Origin: Lathyrus oleraceus
Taxonomy: Eukaryota > Streptophyta > Magnoliopsida > Fabales > Fabaceae
Reading direction: 5' to 3'
Length of the DNA: 64,000 bases
Assembly (NCBI RefSeq): GCF_024323335.1
Contig: NC_066580.1
Span: 256,408,977-256,472,976, forward strand
Shown: in pieces, positions 59,089 through 64,000 of the stretch
How the letters are laid out: every line of letters begins with the position of its first letter
Numbering within the stretch: position 1 is the stretch's first letter
Notes under the pieces: generated by a model
The model's database searches: none
Told to the model about the DNA's origin: nothing
Seen by the model: only the letters and a program-made list of their open reading frames with translations
Position numbers and translations under genes: made by a program

Positions 59089-60867
59089 TGTTAGTACCTT
59101 AGGATTGACATTAATTTTGTAAAACAAATAATGTAATCACCTCTGTTGTTTTAATATGTTGGGTTGAAGAAGTTCAACATCTGGACCAACATGTCATGTA
59201 GGATGTCATAACATCGTGACTGTGACATCGCGCCTGTGTATAAAACTGAATTAGTTAATTCTGTTATATGTTAACTGATTCAGTATTCTGGGATTAGTTA
59301 GAATCCTATGTGGCGTTATTTGTGGAGGTCTTGAAGACTCAATCAGAATATTTGGTGAATATACAGTTTCTAACTATGGAGATATTTTAGGAACTAAAAG
59401 GTTGAAGACCTTGATTGTAGCAGAAGTTTTCTGCTGGCTTTGTAACAGCAAAGGAGAAGTTTTCTGCGATTTCTGAAGGCCTAAATCCAGTTGGGTGTTT
59501 AGGTTATAAATAGCAGATTGTAACCTAGGTTTCATAGGCCTCAAACCATGTAAAATTAGGGGTGTATGTGTGGTAAACTTCCTAACCTGTGGGAAGGTTA
59601 CCATATGTTTCTCAGTGCTCAAAGCATGAGATTATTTATAACTCAAAGCCTGTAGGTAAGAGTTGTTATGGTCTTGAACGAAGCTGTGAAGCAAGTTCAA
59701 GTTGTTTAGTATTACATTGTAATTGTAGTGATAAGAATGGAAATTGGTGGTTTCTATCTAGGAGTTCCTAGGTATAGATTGCATTGGGTAGGGATTAAGT
59801 GAAGAGTTGTAAACGGGGGAGTTTAACTCTGAATTAATACTGTTGATAGTGGATCTTCATCCTGGCTTGGTATGCCCCCAGAGTAGGTGATGTTGTACCG
59901 AACTGGGTTAACAATTACTTGTGTTGTTACCTTATGCACGTTATAATCCTGTATGTTATAACTCAGTATGTATTTCAGTCTGTTTATTAAGAGAATAACA
60001 GACCTGGTACATAGCCTACTGTCTGAATGTCAAACAGAATGTTATGACATTCATCATTGACAGCATATACTGAATAACTGACTGGTTGGTCTTGTACAGT
60101 ACTGCATTTAGTACAGTCTGTTTTCAGGAGAATAACAGACCTAGCATATGGTCTATGATTTGGACGTCAAACTGAATGTTGTGACAGAATATGCTAAATT
60201 GTAGGATGGTTAGTTTTTCTGTTTCAGGATTTTTCTTAGGCTATTCTTCAGGAATCCAACAGCTGAGCTAAAATCCAGAAAACTAACAACTGAGCTACAA
60301 TTAATGAACCTAACAAATATCCTATTTGTTAGCACCCTAATATGTTGAAATTAGGTTAACTTGTTTAACCTTAATTTTAGGAAATACAAGTACAAGGCCC
60401 AAGTGCTGCAATGTAAAAGTTCAGTATTTATTTCAGTCAGTTTTTCAGGAGGATAACAGACCTGGCACATGGCCCATTGTCTAAATGTCTAATTGGATGT
60501 TATGACAATTATCTCTATCAGCTGATACTGAAGTATAGCCTGGTTGATCTTTTACAGTACAACTAACTGTAATGCTGTAACAGGTGATGTTCAAATCAAT
60601 GTTGAGACATCATGCTGAGAATTGTGCAGGCTCAACAGAAGTAAGTGCTATGTTTGATCTCTGCTGTGTCTTTGTACCAGATGGACAGAACTGGGTGTTC
60701 TTCCATTCTATGGTGATATAGTAGCAGATGTCGTGACATCGGTGAATGTGTGCAGATTGGTACTGGGTTTTAATTTGTATAATTGTCTTGCTGTATTAGT
60801 AACAATGTTGGATCAGATGGCATGACTTGGAGTAGAACATATGAACTCTGACTACGCCAGAATTTCA
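59089..60867 (+). repeat. 3' LTR of the LARD-like element (1779 bp)
   Basis: Same length and ends as the 5' copy (TGTTAGTACCTTAGG...GCCAGAATTTCA). TATAAA at 59505-59510. Followed by AAATG (60868-60872). Confidence 0.95.
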
Positions 60868-61301
60868 AAATGTACTCATCGTTATTAACTTCCGGTGTTC
60901 AAATTTCAACAATCTTTTTTTACAACAATTGATTTCGACGAATGATGGTCTTCCTACCAGAGTCATTCTTTCCCAAGTGACCAATTTCTCCAAAATATGG
61001 TTGACGCTCTCTCCACACTCGTTGGTAACATACCACCTCCGCCTCCGTCCGTTAATGCTCCTAACCCAATAATCCAAACATCTCAAGTCGATGAAGCCCC
61101 CAAAAAGGTATATGTCACTAATTTCATGTCCTCTTTTCCTATGGATCCACAAAACTGACAATTTCTGTTATCAGGGTCGAAAGAGGGTCATTCCCTCATC
61201 TGAGGCAACTCTTGCCAAGCCTTCGAAGAAGAAACGAGTACCTTCGACCCCTATTTTGCAGGTATTGTGCATCAATATTATGAATTTTTTTTACCTTAGT
61301 A

Positions 61302-62642
61302 TGAAGGAGAATAGCGATCCAAAACGCAGCGGAATTTAGAATTTCTCCTTTAGTGATCCTTACGAATGAGCATGATCAGTGATAGAATCGTTACCTCTTG
61401 TGGCGATTAAAACCTTTGATGCAGATCTAAGGAGTGATCACAAACGTTGAATAGTGACAACGCCTCTACTCGGTCCACGCGAACGAATTCCTTCAATCTC
61501 AATGCTAGCTTCTACGAGTGAAGGCTTTGAGTGAGAGTGAGAGAGACAAAACTTCATATGAGCAAATGCTTATGCACAAGAGTTCTATTTATAGAACCAC
61601 TTGTGTGGGTTATAAGCTAGAAAGCCCACTTAAGTGTATGTCGCCCATATCTTATGATATACAAAAATAACTTAAGCACGTGGTACCTTACCATATTTCA
61701 TATTCTACTTAAGTGCATTGTACCTTAAGATGTTCTATAATTCACTTAAGTGCACCGTACCTTACGATGTTCCTTATTTACTCTATCTCTCATCAATTCT
61801 TCCTTTTCTGTGTGACCCTGTAGGTTCTCACGACATTGGTAATTATATTCAATCACGTATTTAACATAATAAACAATGTGCGGTATCTAGTAACACATCA
61901 TTGATACCCAAGACACGAAAGCGCATGTGATCTGACAAATCCTTTTGTGATAATACTTATGTTTAAAATTACCCTTTTTCCATTATGTCTATATTGAACA
62001 CAAGGCATAGACTGTGTCATCCTTGTCCAGTGCAATATTGGGCCCGTAGACATTTATCCTGCTATGCAGGATGGGCAAATTCGATCTAGGTCACTCATGT
62101 CCCTCAACATGCTTCGTGGAGTACCCATCAATTATCTTTATGGTCATCCAGTTACGGGCAATGTTTGATCATCAATAAGGCACTCGACTCTATATCTAGG
62201 GTCCATAGTGGTTTCAAGTAAAAGGGTGGTATACACCATTATCACCATGATAATAAATTATGACACTTTGCATAACATTTTATATAGTATTCTCATAGCG
62301 GTTCAATCCAGTATAAATATTACTCTTAATATTCATACTTATGTTTAAGACTTGATAACTCCTTATCTATGATCCATGAGATGTGATCATCAGTTTATAT
62401 ACATAATAGTCTTAATGCTTTAATGTTATCCCACTTCACAACAAAGCTCGACTATATATACTTTAAGAATAGTGTCCTTATGTTTAATGGGATCTCATGA
62501 TTAAGTCATACTTGATACATTAATCGGACTAGCTATTCTAGGGACTTTATTAAACAAACATAATAAAGAAAAAGCCTTTTATTATTAATAAATAATTCGA
62601 TACAAGTACCAAAAGTATTAGCCTCTAGGGCTTACACCAACA
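61302..62642 (-). repeat. 3' LTR of a Ty1/copia element (1341 bp)
   Basis: In element orientation TGTTGGTGTAAGCCC at 62642 to CTCCTTCA at 61302; same family and strand as the solo LTR at 48568-49946. The neighbouring TAGTA (61297-61301) should be the target duplication; its partner lies beyond the window. TATA box on the minus strand near 61585-61594. It inserted just past the second exon of the PMD relic. Confidence 0.93.
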
Positions 62643-62656
62643 ATCTCCCACTAGCA
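62643..62656 (-). other. PPT of the copia element
   Basis: Minus-strand GCTAGTGGGAGAT directly before the LTR start, overlapping the end of pol by at most a few bases. Confidence 0.75.
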
Positions 62657-64000
62657 CTAGAGCCAATCAACCATACCGCTAGTGCCCATAGATTTAGTAT
62701 GGCCATCATGCTTCTGCTGCGCAAGAGGATTTTGTCAGTGGGTCAGCAATATTTTCATGTGTAGGTACTCTGCATATTTTCACATCTCCTCTATCTATTA
62801 TCTATCGAATGAGGTGATAACGCCTAAGCATGTGTTTGGATCGTTGGTGAGATCTAGGCTCCTTAGCTTGTGCGATAGCACCATTGTTTCACAATAGAGA
62901 TCAATGGGATCTATAATGCTAGGAACTATGCCAAGTTCACTAATGAACTTTTTGATCCAAACAACTTCCTTTGCTGCAGTTGAGGCAGAAATATACTCGA
63001 CCTCAGTTGTAGAATCAACAACTATATCTTGCTTTGAACTTTTCCAACTCACAGCGCCACCGTTTAAGCAAAACACATAACCAGATTGCAATCTAAAGTC
63101 ATCCTTATCTGTCTGGAAGCTAGCATCGATGTATCCAATTACAACAAGCTCTTCCTGACCTCCATATATCAAGAATGAGTCCTTAGTCCTTCTCAAATAC
63201 TTAAGGATATTCTTGACAACTACCCAATGAGCATCACAGGGATCAAATTGGTACCTACTCATTGCACTTAAAGGATACGAGATATCTGGTCGAGTACATA
63301 ACATGGCATATATGATAGATCCTATTGCATATGCATATGGAATATTATTCATGTGATCCCTTTCTTCCTTAGTTGAAGGGGATTGTATTTTTGATAGACA
63401 CAAGCCATGTTACATAGGTATGAATCCTTTCTTGGAATCATGCATATTAAAGCGTCTCAGCACTTTGTCTATGTATGTACTCTAACTTAGGCCAAACAGT
63501 TTTTGTGATCTATCTCTATAGATCCTGATTCCTAATATATAGGCTGCTTCACCTAGATCCTTCATAGAAAAGTATTTCCCCAACCAAGACTTTACTTGTT
63601 ATAGGGTAGTGATATCGTTTCCAATGAGTAATATGTCATCTACATATAATACCAGGAATACAATCATGTCCCCACTAACCTTCTTGTAGGCATAAGGCTC
63701 ATCTTCATTCTTGATGAATCCATATTGTTTTAGTGTTTCATCAAAATGAAGATTCCAGCTTCTAGAAGCTTGCTTCAATCCATAGATTGATCTTTCTAAC
63801 TTACATATCTTTTGGGCTTCTTCTGGTATGTCAAATCCTTCAGGATATGTCATGTACACATCCTCAAGAAGATTCCCATTAAGGAAATAAGTTTTGACAT
63901 CCATCTACCATATTTCATAATCCTGATATGTAGCGATAACTAGTAAAATCCGAACAAATTTAAGCATTGTAACTGGTGACAAGGTTTCATCAGAGTCAAC
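62657..64000 (-). pseudogene. Copia pol, RT and RNase H part (decayed, continues past the window)
   Basis: Minus-strand order: RT (MDVKTYFLNGNLLEDVYM, CKLERSIYGLKQASRSWN, catalytic FLVLYVDDILLIGND intact), RT/RNase H connection (YFSMKDLGEAAYILGI; YAIGSIIYAMLCTRPDISYP), RNase H (VIGYIDASFQTDKDDFRLQS, VSWKSSKQDIVVDSTTEVEY, KEVVWIKKFISELG) and a C-terminus ENIADPLTK then GMVDWL, with TAG at 62657-62659. One frame holds from the right edge to about 62905, with stops near 63907, 63599, 63482 and 63404; a one-base loss near 62905 and another shift near 62720 follow. Gag, protease and integrase lie outside. Lineage not assigned. Confidence 0.9.

Larger units (their letters stand above)
53141..60867 (+). 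mobile_element. LARD-like non-autonomous LTR retrotransposon
   Basis: Two 1779-bp LTRs in direct orientation, a PBS, a PPT and a 5-bp target duplication, with 4.17 kb of internal DNA that shows no gag, protease, RT or integrase motif in any frame. This fits a large retrotransposon derivative (LARD) moved by proteins of another element. About 25 substitutions in the first 660 bp of LTR alignment and no length difference indicate an insertion clearly older than element D. Confidence 0.9.
51691..61261 (+). pseudogene. Plant mobile domain (PMD) gene relic, split by a 7.7-kb insertion
   Basis: ATG at 51691 starts MDSSSHVKELTSYATKVTPL. One missing A in the A7 run before 51777 shifts the frame. From 51777 one frame continues: KNWKRQILIPFMVDKN, IFDLIQISRYDYRANPCMLL, WEGFTNTFQLPCGMLTPTLF, DVVAITGISPFREVPDPT, LWLLQHWLNATFEYQLGYPV, FMSYQPNLVALQLGL. 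These are typical of the plant mobile domain (aminotransferase-like) family found in plant genes and in transposons. Stops: 52098, 52509, 52896, 60886, 60943. The LARD-like element splits codon TGT at 53140. The C-terminal part (60868-61107, FLQNMVDALSTLVGN, a Pro run) is followed by an intron 61108-61174 (GTATAT...TCAG) and an 87-bp exon (GRKRVIPSS, KPSKKKRVPS: NLS-like), ending at a donor GTATTG at 61262. Function unknown; not expressible as protein. Confidence 0.82.

Noticed and set aside
48568..62642. The two copia LTRs as the ends of a single element
   Set aside because: The solo LTR has its own AGTCT duplication on both sides, and copia pol lies outside the pair, to the right of 62642.

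Overview
The window is transposon-dominated plant nuclear DNA with no intact ordinary gene. The very long LTRs (about 4.7 to 6.3 kb), the PBS of the TGGCGACTCTGCTGGGG type, an extra ORF upstream of gag, and pol ORFs ending in NADAIKKY/NADIVKKY all point to Ogre-type (Tat lineage) Ty3/gypsy elements. Together with a Maximus/SIRE-type Ty1/copia LTR, this suggests a legume, most likely tribe Fabeae (pea, vetch or lentil relatives). Species is inference. Layout, left to right: 1-1831 is a Tekay-like chromovirus remnant (PBS, about 430 bp of internal DNA, PPT, 3' LTR) inserted in a Maximus/SIRE-like copia element, whose env-like ORF and 3' LTR run 1832-4169. That element lies in the 3' UTR of Ogre A (minus strand, 4170-19830: IN, aRH, RT, intron, PRO, gag, ORF1, PBS, 5' LTR). 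Next come 1.3 kb of unassigned DNA with palindromes and the 3' UTR of Ogre B (plus strand). Into that 3' UTR a young element, here called D (22872-33573), inserted with a CCCAC target duplication. Ogre B's 3' LTR (33734-38752) follows and interrupts ORF1 of Ogre C (minus strand), whose leader, PBS and 6.3-kb 5' LTR extend to 46478. Ogre C sits in the gag start of another minus-strand LTR element (46479 to about 47.7 kb). From 48 kb on there is unassigned DNA carrying a copia solo LTR (48568-49946, target duplication AGTCT). Then comes a plant-mobile-domain (PMD) gene relic (51691-61261) with its own TATA box and an intron. It is broken by stops and by a 7.7-kb LARD-like element (53141-60867, target duplication AAATG). 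A minus-strand copia element of the same family as the solo LTR starts at 61302 and runs off the window. How the parts work together: Ogre A shows the full gene order, although every ORF is decayed (RT YVDD is YVDG, with many stops and frameshifts). Element D has nearly identical LTRs but lacks the RT core and the zinc-binding/first-Asp part of integrase, so it must have moved using proteins supplied by a relative. Its 3' UTR is the most interesting stretch: a series of diverged repeats ending in fifteen 64-bp units. Each unit can form nested short stem-loops, and the stem bases change in compensating pairs between copies. Most non-Watson-Crick pairs are G-U in the sense strand, which suggests selection on the genomic RNA. 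The 3' UTR repeats of Ogre B have an independent but similar design. Limits: lineage names rest on motif recognition by eye; element borders without target duplications are approximate; divergence counts are manual.
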